Positions 27,663-36,922 of a DNA stretch of 64,000 nucleotides are shown here, piece after piece (the stretch's first letter is position 1; every line of letters begins with the position of its first letter). The stretch is taken from contig NC_009952.1 in the NCBI RefSeq assembly GCF_000018145.1, forward strand, positions 1,116,001 to 1,180,000. Reading direction: 5' to 3'. The translations under genes and the position numbers were made by a program. The notes beneath the pieces were generated by a model, which had not been told where the DNA came from, did no database searches, and saw only the letters and a program-made list of their open reading frames with translations. Source of the DNA: Dinoroseobacter shibae DFL 12 = DSM 16493 (GTDB lineage: Bacteria; Pseudomonadota; Alphaproteobacteria; Rhodobacterales; Rhodobacteraceae).

Positions 27663-30086
27663 TCAGGCGGGCAGGCCGGCCTCCTGCATCAGGGCCTCGG
27701 CGGCCTGGGCGAGCAGGCGATCCTCCGCTGCGCCGGCCACGGGCACCGTGCCGCGTTCCAGCAGCAGCGGCGCCGCCAGCGGGCTGATCCGGTCGAGTCG
27801 GCGATGGTCCACGCGACCCGTGGTACGCGCGAGAAGCTCCTCGATCCGGCCGAAATCCACGAGGCCGCGCCGGGCCTCTTCGCGGGTGATCTGCATCAGC
27901 ACGTGGTCGGGATCGTATTTCAGCAAGGTGTCGTAAAGGATGTCGGAGGAAAACGTCGCCTGTCGCCCGGTCTTGCGCCGCCCGGGTGTGTTGCGGTCGA
28001 TCAGCCCGGCGATGATCGCGGCGGCGCGGAAGGTGCGCTTCATCACCGCGTTGCCGGAGAGCCACTGCTCGAAACTGTCGCGCAACCCGTCGGGCCGCAC
28101 GAGCGCGGCGGGATCGCGGACCTCTTCGAGCCCCCAGAGCATGGTGGCGTAATCCGTCGCAACGAAGCCGATGGGGGCGAGCCCGGCCAGCTCCATCCGC
28201 TGGCTCAGCAGCAGGCCCAGCGTCTGCTGAGCGTTCCGGCCCGCGAAGCCGTAGCACACAAGGTACTGCCGGTCCTCATGACCGAAGGTTTCCATCAGCA
28301 TCCGGTCGGCCTCTGGCAGTTTGGAGACCTTGCGTTGCAGGTGCAGCCATTCGCAGGTCGCCGAGGGCAGTTCGGGCCAGTCAGGTTGGCGGAACATCTC
28401 GAGGATGGTGTGGCTGAGCTGGGTGGAGGTGGCGAATTTCGTGCCCATGAAGGTGGCGATCTTGGGCTGCTTGTCCGCCCGGCGGGTGACCTCGACCGTC
28501 AACTCGTTCAATCCTTCGTAGCGAACGATCTGCCCGCCGATCAGGAAGGTGTCGCCAGGGGTCAGGGTGGCGGCGAAGCCTTCCTCGACCTCGCCGAGGG
28601 GCGTGCCGCCGCGCCGGTTCTTGAGCCTGACCTTGAGGGTTTCGGTGTCGATAATCGTGCCGATATTCATTCGGATCTGGCGCGCGGCACGGGGGTCACG
28701 CAACTGCCACATCCCGTCCGGGCGGTGCAGCAGCCGCTGCCAGCGGTCATAGGCGCGCAGGGCGTAGCCCCCCGTGGCGCAGAATTCGAGGCAATCGTCG
28801 AAGGCGGGGCGGGTCAGGTCGCGATAAGCGCCTGCGCTCGTGACCTCGGCAAACAGGGCATCGGCATCGAACGGCCCCGCCGCCGCCACGGCGAGGATAT
28901 GCTGGCACAGAACATCGCGCGGCCCTTCGGCGCGCGGCTCCCCGTCGAGCTTGCCGTCCGCCATGGTTTTCAGCGCCGCATGGCATTCCACGACCTCGAA
29001 CCGGTTGGCGGGCACCAGCAGCGCCTTGGAGGGCGCGTTGTAGCGGTGATTGGCGCGGCCGATCCGCTGCACCAGCCGCTTGACGTTCTTAGGCGCGCCG
29101 ACCTGGATCACGAGGTCCACATCGCCCCAGTCGATCCCGAGATCGAGAGAACCGGTGCAGACGATCGCCCGCAGCGCGCCCTCGGCCATGGCGGCCTCGA
29201 CTCGCTGGCGTTGCTCGCGCGAGAGCGATCCGTGGTGAATGCCAATGGGCAGCGCATCCTCGTTGGCGAGCCAGAGCGCGTGGAAGAACAGCTCCGCCTG
29301 GGCGCGGGTGTTGTGAAAGATCAGCGTGGTCTTGTGCGCCTTGACCGCCTGCAGGATCGCCGGAATGGCATAGCGTCCGCCGCCGCCGCTCCAGGGTGGG
29401 GCCTCGTCGGTTTGCAGCATGGTTATGTCGGGTGCAGGGCCGGGGTCGGCGAGCAGGATGTCGCACGGATCGGGATGCCGTGCGAGAAATCGGGCGATGG
29501 CCGGCGGGTCCTCTACCGTCGCCGACAGTCCGACCCGACGCAGGCCTGGGACCAGCGATTGCAGCCGCGCGAGGCCCAGCATCAACTGGTCGCCGCGCTT
29601 GGACTCGGCGAGCGCGTGGATCTCGTCCACGATCACGCGCTGCACCCCGGCGAAGGTGCGCGCCGCATCCTCGTAGCTGAGCATGAGCGCGAGGCTTTCC
29701 GGCGTTGTCAGCAGGATATGGGGCGGGTCGGCGCGCTGCCGCTTGCGCTGGGTCTGGCTGGTGTCACCGGTGCGGTCCTCGACCCGGATGGCCAGACCGG
29801 CCTCCTCGATCGGGCGGCGCAGGTTGCGTTTGATGTCCGCCGCGAGCGCCTTGAGCGGCGAGATGTACAAGGTATGCAGTCCGGGCGGGGGGGCGGGGCC
29901 AAGCTCGGCCAATGTCGGCAGGAATCCGGCCAAAGTCTTGCCGCCCCCCGTGGGCGCGATGAGCAGAAGCGCGGGATCCTGAGACCGGGCCAGCATCTCG
30001 CGTTGATGGGGGTGGAGCGCCCAACCCTGGGCGGCGATCCAGCGCGTGATTTCGTTGGGCAGGGAAGGGGGCGGGGCAGCGGGCAT
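27663..30086 (-). CDS. ligase-associated DEXH-box DNA helicase (Lhr-like)
   Basis: 807 residues. RecA domain 1 has Walker A APTGGGKT (about 44-51) and the DEIH box VIVDEIHALAESKRG; domain 2 has IGIHHGSLSREQRQRVE, CTGSLDLGIDWGDVDLVIQ and QRIGRANHR. The C-terminal half (winged helix and Lhr-specific region) fills the rest. This is the helicase of the bacterial ligase-associated damage-response set. It is first of lhr-pdeM-thioesterase on the minus strand, 48 bp after the AAA ATPase gene of the pilus locus, with no terminator between. Confidence 0.93.
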   Translation of the reverse strand: MPAAPPPSLPNEITRWIAAQGWALHPHQREMLARSQDPALLLIAPTGGGKTLAGFLPTLAELGPAPPPGLHTLYISPLKALAADIKRNLRRPIEEAGLAIRVEDRTGDTSQTQRKRQRADPPHILLTTPESLALMLSYEDAARTFAGVQRVIVDEIHALAESKRGDQLMLGLARLQSLVPGLRRVGLSATVEDPPAIARFLARHPDPCDILLADPGPAPDITMLQTDEAPPWSGGGGRYAIPAILQAVKAHKTTLIFHNTRAQAELFFHALWLANEDALPIGIHHGSLSREQRQRVEAAMAEGALRAIVCTGSLDLGIDWGDVDLVIQVGAPKNVKRLVQRIGRANHRYNAPSKALLVPANRFEVVECHAALKTMADGKLDGEPRAEGPRDVLCQHILAVAAAGPFDADALFAEVTSAGAYRDLTRPAFDDCLEFCATGGYALRAYDRWQRLLHRPDGMWQLRDPRAARQIRMNIGTIIDTETLKVRLKNRRGGTPLGEVEEGFAATLTPGDTFLIGGQIVRYEGLNELTVEVTRRADKQPKIATFMGTKFATSTQLSHTILEMFRQPDWPELPSATCEWLHLQRKVSKLPEADRMLMETFGHEDRQYLVCYGFAGRNAQQTLGLLLSQRMELAGLAPIGFVATDYATMLWGLEEVRDPAALVRPDGLRDSFEQWLSGNAVMKRTFRAAAIIAGLIDRNTPGRRKTGRQATFSSDILYDTLLKYDPDHVLMQITREEARRGLVDFGRIEELLARTTGRVDHRRLDRISPLAAPLLLERGTVPVAGAAEDRLLAQAAEALMQEAGLPA

Positions 30087-30134
30087 CCCCGGGAGATAGT
30101 CTGCAGCCGCGTCGGGGCCAAGGGGGATGGCGCG

Positions 30135-31442
30135 TCAGTGTGCGATCTCTGCGTCGTCCACATAAAGGTTGGACCAGGCGCGGTCGATCAGGTCGGGCGT
30201 CATTTGCCGCGGGATGCCTTCGTAGTCGCAAACCGCGATCATCTGATCGATCAGGAAATTGGCATGGAAATTGGCATAGACATGGTCCACCTCCGGGTAT
30301 TTCCGGCTCATCAGGTGGATCAGGCTGGTCTCGTCCAGGGGCATCTTCTTGGCCTTGGCCACGAGGCCGAAGATCTTGAGGAACTCTTCCTTGGTGGGGC
30401 CGTCGATCTTGAGCTTGAAGAAAACCCGCCGCAGGGCGGCATTATCGAAAATCTCGTTAGGGTGGAAGTTGGTGGAAAAGATCACCAGCGTGTCGAAGGG
30501 CACGACGAATTTCTCGCCCGATTGCAGGGCGAGGATGTCATATCCGGCCTCCATCGGCACGATCCAGCGGTTGATGAGCGCCTGAGGCGGCTCGGCCTGT
30601 CGGCCCAGGTCGTCGACGATGAAGATGCCGCCCGTGGCTTTCAATTGCAGGGGTGCGGCATAGGTGCGGGCCACCGGGTTGTAGACAAGGTCCAGCATCG
30701 CCAGCTCCAGCTCACCACCGGTGATCACCGCCGGGCGGCGGCAGCAGACATAGCGTTGGTCATGGGTGGTTGCGCGTCTCAGGCGGCTGACGGTTTGTGC
30801 AGGCGGTGTTACGGGGGTGTGGACCACGGGGTCGAAGACGGTGATGATCTGCCCGCCATAGCTGATCGCGTGGGGGACGTAGACATGGTCGCCCATGGCG
30901 TCGCGGATCCCGTTGGAGATCGAGGATTTCCCGTTGCCCGGCGGCCCGTAGAGCAGCACCGACCGGCCAGAGGTCACCGCCGGGCCAAGCTGCTGCAACA
31001 GACCCTTGGGCAGCACCAGGTGCTCCATGGACTGGCCGAGGGTTTCGGGGGTCAGGGTGACCTTCTTGATCGACTGGCGTTTCGTTTGCTCGGCAAAGTG
31101 CTCCAATGGGACCGGGACAGCGCCGTAGTATTCCGATTGGGTCAGCGCATCGAGAGCACGCGCCTTGCCGTGGTCGGCCAGGGCAAAGCGCATCTCCTCC
31201 GAGCCTTCGGAGGTGAGCGAGCCCAGTGCCTCGACCAGCTTCAATTGCCGTGCGGTATCGACCAGCTCCTGAGTCAAAGGCACGGGAATGTGCATGGCTT
31301 CGGCCATCTCGGAGACCCGCGTGAGGGACCGCCGAAACATCGTTTTCAGCAGCAGATCCTGCAACATGGTCGCAGGCAAGTCGAGCTCCGCGATGCTGCG
31401 GGGGCTGACCGGTGCGATCGAAGGGGGGGCGTGTTGATTCAT
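30135..31442 (-). CDS. AAA+ ATPase at the end of the tad locus
   Basis: 435 residues from ATG 31442 (GGAGG 8 nt upstream). An N-terminal winged-helix-like region (about 25-95) precedes an AAA+ domain: Walker A LLYGPPGNGKSS (about 165-176) and Walker B GGIFIVDDLGRQ, which has Asp where the catalytic Glu is usual. Sensor 1 is LVIFSTNFHPNEIFDNAALRRVFFK. It resembles the ATPase that closes many Rhodobacterales tad operons; its role there is not known to me. The prepilin peptidase gene lies 36 bp upstream, so co-transcription with the pilus genes is likely. Confidence 0.8.
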   Translation of the reverse strand: MNQHAPPSIAPVSPRSIAELDLPATMLQDLLLKTMFRRSLTRVSEMAEAMHIPVPLTQELVDTARQLKLVEALGSLTSEGSEEMRFALADHGKARALDALTQSEYYGAVPVPLEHFAEQTKRQSIKKVTLTPETLGQSMEHLVLPKGLLQQLGPAVTSGRSVLLYGPPGNGKSSISNGIRDAMGDHVYVPHAISYGGQIITVFDPVVHTPVTPPAQTVSRLRRATTHDQRYVCCRRPAVITGGELELAMLDLVYNPVARTYAAPLQLKATGGIFIVDDLGRQAEPPQALINRWIVPMEAGYDILALQSGEKFVVPFDTLVIFSTNFHPNEIFDNAALRRVFFKLKIDGPTKEEFLKIFGLVAKAKKMPLDETSLIHLMSRKYPEVDHVYANFHANFLIDQMIAVCDYEGIPRQMTPDLIDRAWSNLYVDDAEIAH

Positions 31443-31478
31443 CTCGGTCCTCCGCCGCGTCACAGTCGCAGCGGAGAT

Positions 31479-31988
31479 TTAAGAAAGCGTGACCTGCGGA
31501 AGAAGAACAGGCAGCAAAAAGTAGAAAATCAGCGTCCCGCTCAGAGCGAGCCCCATGGGAAAGTCGCGCTTGCGCGTCCAGCTTTCCCAATCTGGGGTCA
31601 GTCGCCGGACCGCAGGCAGCATCCGCGCGAGGCGATGGGTCGCGAAGGCGCCGAGCAGGATCGCGGAGAACAGCACAACCACCAACAGCGCGTCCTGCAG
31701 CGCCACGAACGGGGCCATGGCGGCGGCGAACTTCGCGTCCCCCGCCCCAACGAGGCCCGCACTGGACATCACGAAGCCGACCGCCAGCACGGCGATCACA
31801 TGGACCCATCGCCATGCGTAATCCAGCAGCGGCAGGGCCAAGAGGCCCACGATCGCGAACATTCCCAGCAGGAGCAGAACCGATCTGTTGGGGATGCGCA
31901 TGAATTTCATGTCGCTCCAGGCCACGAACAGGCAGATCGGCAAGATGAACGGCAGAAACCAGAGAGCTTGGGAAACGGTCACTGCCAT
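31479..31988 (-). CDS. cpaA: prepilin peptidase, A24 family (TadV/CpaA)
   Basis: 169 residues with about five membrane segments. The two active-site aspartates of GxGD proteases are visible in WSDMKFMRIPN (about residue 26) and GAGDAKFAAAM (about residue 84). The protein has only the peptidase part, without the N-terminal methylase domain of PilD, as usual for Tad systems. It would cleave the Flp prepilins encoded at 41.7-42.4 kb. Confidence 0.9.
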   Translation of the reverse strand: MAVTVSQALWFLPFILPICLFVAWSDMKFMRIPNRSVLLLLGMFAIVGLLALPLLDYAWRWVHVIAVLAVGFVMSSAGLVGAGDAKFAAAMAPFVALQDALLVVVLFSAILLGAFATHRLARMLPAVRRLTPDWESWTRKRDFPMGLALSGTLIFYFLLPVLLPQVTLS

Positions 31989-31995
31989 GGTGGGA

Positions 31996-32847
31996 TCAAG
32001 CCTCGCTGTCCAGCGTCCTCAGCGCGCGCACAGCTGCCTCGAAATACTGGGGATGGGTGTCTATTGCATCGCGCAGCAAGCCGCGCCCGGTTGCAATATC
32101 CCCCTGTTTGATCGCGGATAGGGCAAGAGTGTGCAACAATTGTGCCCGCTCGGTCTGGGTGACGCGCACGGGCGGCAGCGCGTAGTTGCGCTGTGCACCG
32201 CGCGCGAGCACCAGGTTGTTTTTTGCGGTGAACAGATCCGGGTCGTAGCCGAGCGCGTCGTTGAACAGCTTCTCGGCGCCCCGGAAATCCCCGCGGCTCA
32301 GCTTGGAGAACCCCCAGTTGTTCAGCACGCCGGCAGGGCGTGTGGTCAGCCCCACGGCAATCTCGTAGAAGCTGTCGGCAGCGCGCCAGTCTTTCTCGCT
32401 GTCGGCGACGATAGCCTCGAGCCGGTATCGCTGAAATGTCTCGTAGGTCGGCGGAATGGCGTCGAGCTGGGCCTTGGCCGTCTCCCACTCCCCCGCGCGG
32501 ATCAGGGCACCGGCATATTCAACCCGGTCGGCATGGCTTGCCGCGTCCATGGCAACCACATTGCGCCAGGCGGTGACCGCAGGATTGACACTGTTGTTGC
32601 GGATCAAGGCTGCCGCCAACCCGCGCTTGAGGTCGATGCGGTCGGGTTTTTCTGCCACGGCGCGCGTGAAATAGGCCACGGCCTCCTCCGGGTCGGCAGA
32701 GTTCAGCATCAGCTCATTGAGGTTGTGTTCGTCGATGACATTGACCGCTTCAAGCTCGCGGGTCACATCGATTTCCTCCGACGGCGTGCAGGCGGTAACT
32801 GCCAGCAACACCAGGCCCATGGGGGCCAAGGCCTGCAAATGGCGCAT
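31996..32847 (-). CDS. TPR-repeat lipoprotein of the Tad locus (TadD-like)
   Basis: 283 residues from ATG 32847, with AAGGA 7 nt upstream; an in-frame TTG at 32862 is a less likely start. Lipoprotein signal peptide with lipobox VTAC (about residue 20). Several tetratricopeptide repeats follow (for example AVAYFTRAVAEKPDRIDLKRG and LSRGDFRGAEKLFNDALGYDPD). TadD proteins act in assembly of the secretin in the outer membrane. It is the second of two TPR lipoproteins here. Confidence 0.85.
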   Translation of the reverse strand: MRHLQALAPMGLVLLAVTACTPSEEIDVTRELEAVNVIDEHNLNELMLNSADPEEAVAYFTRAVAEKPDRIDLKRGLAAALIRNNSVNPAVTAWRNVVAMDAASHADRVEYAGALIRAGEWETAKAQLDAIPPTYETFQRYRLEAIVADSEKDWRAADSFYEIAVGLTTRPAGVLNNWGFSKLSRGDFRGAEKLFNDALGYDPDLFTAKNNLVLARGAQRNYALPPVRVTQTERAQLLHTLALSAIKQGDIATGRGLLRDAIDTHPQYFEAAVRALRTLDSEA

Positions 32848-32894
32848 TGTCGCGTCCTTCAACTGCTCTGGTCGGGTTCGATTTCAGGTATGTG

Positions 32895-33509
32895 TCAGGG
32901 TGAGATCAGTGCGTAACTGCCATTTCCCTGCCAGACCAGATCGAACTCCTTGTTTTCGCTGGGCTGAGAATAGCGCAGCGCGTCTCGTTTTTCGAGAGCC
33001 AGGCTCAGGTTGTTGCGAATGTCGTCCGAATTGCCACTGTCCAGCGCGAAAGCCTGCCGGAAGACGCGGGAGGCTTCGCCGTAATCGCCTTTTTCCATCA
33101 GCAGAACACCCAGATTGTTCCAGCCCGGCACATAATCGGGGTACTCCTCCACCGCCCGGCGCAACAGCGTTTCGGACTGGTTGAGGCGGCCGAGTTTCAG
33201 GTTCGCCGAGCCGATCCCGGACAATATCTCCGCTGTCATGCCCTGCTCGGCACCGGCGCGGAAAAAGGCACGCAGGGCCAGCTCGTACTCGCCGGCTTGC
33301 ATCAGGCGGTTGCCGACCAGGACCCCGTCCACCGCTGCACCATCCGAGGCAAGCGCAGTAGGAGGGAATGGGCCGTCAACGGGAAATGCACCTTCATCCG
33401 AAGGGACGTCCGTGCACGCTGCCATCAGGCCGATACCCGCGAGCACGAGCCAGACCATCGGTCGTCGCGTGATGTAGTCAGGGACCGCCGCGTTGGGACA
33501 GGCTTTCAT
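32895..33509 (-). CDS. tadD: TPR-repeat lipoprotein of the Tad locus (TadD)
   Basis: 204 residues from ATG 33509 (TGGAG 6 nt upstream). The start overlaps the 3' end of tadC by 32 bp. The signal peptide has a long N-region and lipobox LMAAC (Cys32). Three or four TPR motifs follow (GEYELALRAFFRAGAEQGM, LNQSETLLRRAVEEYPDYV, GDYGEASRVFRQAFALDSGN). Predicted pilotin-like role for the Tad secretin. Confidence 0.85.
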   Translation of the reverse strand: MKACPNAAVPDYITRRPMVWLVLAGIGLMAACTDVPSDEGAFPVDGPFPPTALASDGAAVDGVLVGNRLMQAGEYELALRAFFRAGAEQGMTAEILSGIGSANLKLGRLNQSETLLRRAVEEYPDYVPGWNNLGVLLMEKGDYGEASRVFRQAFALDSGNSDDIRNNLSLALEKRDALRYSQPSENKEFDLVWQGNGSYALISP

Positions 33510-34473
33510 AGATGCTCCACATCGATGGCCCGATCAGAATGATCAGCAGTGGCGGCACCGTAAACATCATCGTCCCGAGTGTCAGCTTGGTTGGCAGAAC
33601 ATTCGCTTTTTCCTCGGCGCGCATGACCCGTTTGTCACGCATCTCCCCGGCATAGACCCGCAGGGCATCCGCGATCGAGGTGCCGAAGGACTGCGACTGG
33701 ATCAGAACGGTGACGAAGGAGGTCACGTCCCCCACGCCGCAACGTTCGGCCATGTCCTTCAGCACGGTGATCTTGTCCTTGCCAGCCTTGATCTCGAAGG
33801 CGACCATCTCGAATTCATCGGCGAGGTCGGGATAGCCCGCGCGAATCTCATGGGCGACGCGGATGATGGCCTGATCCAGGCCCTGTCCCGCTTCGACGCA
33901 CACGAGCATGAGGTCGAGGCTGTCGGGAAAACCGTTCGTGATTTCCTCCTGTCGCTTGTCGATCCGCTTGTCGACCCAGTATTTCGGCAGGTAGTAGCCG
34001 CAAAAGCCCGGCACCAGGGTGGTCAGAGTGGCCTTGGTGACGTCTGGGTCTTCACCGCCGCCGAAAAAGAAGGTGTAGATCACCCCGATCGACAGGAACC
34101 CGAGGCCGAGCGCCAGTTGCGCGAAGTGAAAGATCTGGACCGAGGATTTCTGTCGGTAGCCGGCCTGGATCAGCTTGAGCCGGATCGCCGACAGCTCTTC
34201 GTTATCTTGGGGCTCGAGGTATTGCGAGAACCGCTCCAGCTTCTTGCCGGGATCGTCCTGGCGCAGTTGCTTGCCCTTGCCATCCTCGGCAGCGCGCTTC
34301 GCGGTGCCCAGCCGCTCCTGCTTGATCTTCAGGAGCGGATCCTTCTCCTTGCGGAGCAGAAAGGGCAAGGTCAGCAAGATCAGCATCGCGCCAAGGAATC
34401 CGGCGGCCAGAACCGGACCGAGCGGGCCGAGATAAGCGACAAGAAGGGTGTTCAACTGCTCCAGGATCGCCAT
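33478..34473 (-). CDS. tadC: Tad pilus inner-membrane platform protein TadC
   Basis: 331 residues of the type II secretion F family with membrane segments near the N-terminus (about 15-38), mid-protein (about 125-145) and at the C-terminus (about 295-318). The GspF-like domain shows FPDSLDLMLVCVEAGQGLDQAI and the conserved LIQSQSFGTSIADALRVYA. With TadB it forms the platform that couples the CpaF ATPase to Flp pilin extraction. The gene starts 4 bp after tadB. Confidence 0.92.
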   Translation of the reverse strand: MAILEQLNTLLVAYLGPLGPVLAAGFLGAMLILLTLPFLLRKEKDPLLKIKQERLGTAKRAAEDGKGKQLRQDDPGKKLERFSQYLEPQDNEELSAIRLKLIQAGYRQKSSVQIFHFAQLALGLGFLSIGVIYTFFFGGGEDPDVTKATLTTLVPGFCGYYLPKYWVDKRIDKRQEEITNGFPDSLDLMLVCVEAGQGLDQAIIRVAHEIRAGYPDLADEFEMVAFEIKAGKDKITVLKDMAERCGVGDVTSFVTVLIQSQSFGTSIADALRVYAGEMRDKRVMRAEEKANVLPTKLTLGTMMFTVPPLLIILIGPSMWSIYESLSQRGGP

Positions 34474-34477
34474 GGCT

Positions 34478-35446
34478 CTAGACCTTGATGTTCACCATCA
34501 TCTTCATGAAGATGATGTTGATTGTCAGAAAGACCGCGACCACGACACAGGCCGGGATGAAGGCGGGGGTGTCCTTCACGTCCGCGTAGTAATCCGGCTC
34601 CATCAGGTTGATCCCCACAAGGGCGAGAAACGGAAAGCCAGACAGGAACATCCCAGACCACTTCGCCTCCGCGGTGATGGCTTTGACGCGGCGGAAAAGC
34701 TTGAAGCGCGCTCGGATCACCTTGGCGAGCCCGTCAAGGATTTCGGCCAGGTTGCCTCCCGACTGGCTCTGGATCGACACGGCAACCGCGAGGAAGCGCA
34801 GGTCCTGCATGTCCATGCGCTCGGCCAGTTCCTTCAACGCTTCGGTGACATCGCGCCCATAGGCGGCCTCATCGGCAATCATGCCGAATTCCGTGCCAAG
34901 CGGATCGGCCACCTCCTTTGCGACGATGTTGATCGCCGATGAGAACGGATGCCCGACCCGCAGGGAGCGTACCATCAGCTCCACTGCGTCCGGCAGCTGT
35001 TCCTCGATCATCGCGAGCCGCTGCTTGGCCTTCTTGTTGACCCACATGTAGACCGCGCCGATTCCGATCGCGACCGACGCCACGACACGCACCGCCAGGG
35101 AGGCCTGGGTGCCGAGTGTCAGACCGACAAAGGACACGCCCATCAATAGCACCATGATCATGATCAGCGCTGCGGGAGAAAACGCGATGTTCCCCTTCTT
35201 GGCCTTGTCGGCCAGCATTGCGTAAAGGGGCAGGATCGAGGTCGTCTTGTGCTGCGACATCTCCTTGCGAAGCTGGTCGAGCACGGCGTCCCGCGTGGCG
35301 CCTTTGTCGAGCATGTCGAGGCGCCGGTTGACCTTGCTGTTCAGGCTGATCGACTTCCCGAAGGCGACCAGGTATATCCCCTCGACCAGGAACAGCACGC
35401 CGACGAAAATTCCGATATAAATCAGGGGTTCGATGCTGATGGTCAT
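34478..35446 (-). CDS. tadB: Tad pilus inner-membrane platform protein TadB
   Basis: 322 residues, also GspF family, with four membrane segments (about 5-25, 92-130 as a pair, 265-285, 295-315). Signature LPDAVELMVRSLRVGHPFSSAI and the second conserved block VSIQSQSGGNLAEILDGLAKVIR. It lies 2 bp after cpaF and 4 bp before tadC, the normal Tad order. Confidence 0.93.
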   Translation of the reverse strand: MTISIEPLIYIGIFVGVLFLVEGIYLVAFGKSISLNSKVNRRLDMLDKGATRDAVLDQLRKEMSQHKTTSILPLYAMLADKAKKGNIAFSPAALIMIMVLLMGVSFVGLTLGTQASLAVRVVASVAIGIGAVYMWVNKKAKQRLAMIEEQLPDAVELMVRSLRVGHPFSSAINIVAKEVADPLGTEFGMIADEAAYGRDVTEALKELAERMDMQDLRFLAVAVSIQSQSGGNLAEILDGLAKVIRARFKLFRRVKAITAEAKWSGMFLSGFPFLALVGINLMEPDYYADVKDTPAFIPACVVVAVFLTINIIFMKMMVNIKV

Positions 35447-35448
35447 GT

Positions 35449-36903
35449 CTATTCCTTTGTCGGCTCGTAGATCGAAGCCGGAATGTCATAGCCCCATTGC
35501 TTGAAGCGCTCCGAGTAGTGCGAGCGCACGCCGGTTGCAGTGAAGTGACCCTTGATCTTGCCGTCGGGCAGCAGACCTGTGCGCTGGTATCTGAACACCT
35601 CCTGCATGGAGATGATGTCCCCCTCCATCCCGGTGATCTCGGTGATCGACACCATCCGGCGCGATCCGTCCTGCAGGCGCGAGGCCTGCACGATCAGGTT
35701 CACGGCCGAGGAGATCTGTGCCCGCAAAGCCCGGATGGGCATCTCGATCCCGGCCATGGCCACCATGTTTTCCAGTCGACTGACCCCGTCCCGGGCGGAG
35801 TTTGCGTGGATCGTGGTCATCGACCCGTCATGGCCGGTATTCATGGCCTGGAGCATGTCGATCACCTCCTCGCCACGGGTCTCGCCCACGATGATCCGGT
35901 CCGGGCGCATCCGCAGGGCGTTGCGCAGACAGTCACGCTGGGTCACGGCGCCCTTGCCCTCAACATTCGCGGGCCGGCTTTCCATCCGGCCCACATGCAC
36001 CTGCTGCAACTGGAGTTCCGCGGTATCCTCGATGGTCAGGATACGTTCGGAATTGTCGATGAAGGAACTCAGGGCATTTAGCGTGGTCGTCTTGCCCGAA
36101 CCCGTCCCGCCGGACACGATCACGTTCAGCCGACACGCGACGGCGGCTTGCAGATAGACCGCCATTTCCTCCGAAAAGGCGCCGAAATTGACCAGCTCAT
36201 CAATTCCCAGCTTGTCCTTCTTGAACTTCCGGATCGACACCAGGCTTCCGTCGCAGGCAATCGGCCCGACCATGGCGTTGAACCGCGAGCCGTCCGCGAG
36301 GCGCGCGTCGACATAGGGGTTCTGTTCATCAACACGCCGCCCCACGGCGGAGACGATCTTGTCGATGATCCGGAGCAGATGTTTCTCGTCCCGGAATTTT
36401 ACGTCTGAAAGCTGAAGTTTGCCCGCCTTTTCAATGAAGACGCGGTGCGGTCCGTTCACCAGGATGTCGTTGACATCCTCGTCCTTCAGCAAGGGCTCGA
36501 GCGGGCCGAGACCGCGCACTTCGTCGTAAAGCTCTTCATAAAGGGTGCGGCGTTCGTCCTTGTTCAGGGCGACGCTCAGGGTTGCGAGCGATTCGGTGAC
36601 GATCTGGGCGATCTCTGCGCGCAGTTCTTTCTCGCTCGCGCTTTCCAGTGCCGACAGGTTCAGTTCTTCGAGCAGCTGTTTGTGCAGGGTCACCTTGAGC
36701 TCGTTCAGCTTCTGCTGGCGCCGGGCTTCCTTGTCCTGAGCTTCCGGCGTGGCGGGGGCTGTTTCGGGCTTGGGCTTCGGACGCATCTTGGGCTTGGCCG
36801 TCTCCGGACCCGAGCCTGGCGCGGGCTCGGTCGCGATTGCGCCCGCCGCGATCGCAGGAGGGCGTGGCTTTGCCGGCGCGTCTTTTCGGTACTTGGCAAA
36901 CAC
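35449..36903 (-). CDS. cpaF: Tad pilus assembly ATPase CpaF/TadA
   Basis: 484 residues. A Pro/Lys/Ala-rich N-terminal tail (about 1-65) is followed by the type II/IV secretion ATPase fold: Walker [16 protein letters not shown] (about 263-277), Asp box [12 protein letters not shown], Walker B region [21 protein letters not shown], and the His box [16 protein letters not shown]. It powers Flp pilus polymerisation. Positioned directly between tadZ and tadB. Confidence 0.96.
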   Translation of the reverse strand: MFAKYRKDAPAKPRPPAIAAGAIATEPAPGSGPETAKPKMRPKPKPETAPATPEAQDKEARRQQKLNELKVTLHKQLLEELNLSALESASEKELRAEIAQIVTESLATLSVALNKDERRTLYEELYDEVRGLGPLEPLLKDEDVNDILVNGPHRVFIEKAGKLQLSDVKFRDEKHLLRIIDKIVSAVGRRVDEQNPYVDARLADGSRFNAMVGPIACDGSLVSIRKFKKDKLGIDELVNFGAFSEEMAVYLQAAVACRLNVIVSGGTGSGKTTTLNALSSFIDNSERILTIEDTAELQLQQVHVGRMESRPANVEGKGAVTQRDCLRNALRMRPDRIIVGETRGEEVIDMLQAMNTGHDGSMTTIHANSARDGVSRLENMVAMAGIEMPIRALRAQISSAVNLIVQASRLQDGSRRMVSITEITGMEGDIISMQEVFRYQRTGLLPDGKIKGHFTATGVRSHYSERFKQWGYDIPASIYEPTKE

Positions 36904-36922
36904 GGAATGAACCTATCTGAGC

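Noticed and set aside
27612-32111. A 1499-residue open frame on the plus strand
   Set aside because: It runs antisense to lhr, the AAA ATPase and Tad genes, all with clear family motifs. Its sequence is Arg/Gly/His-rich low-complexity typical of a GC-rich shadow frame.
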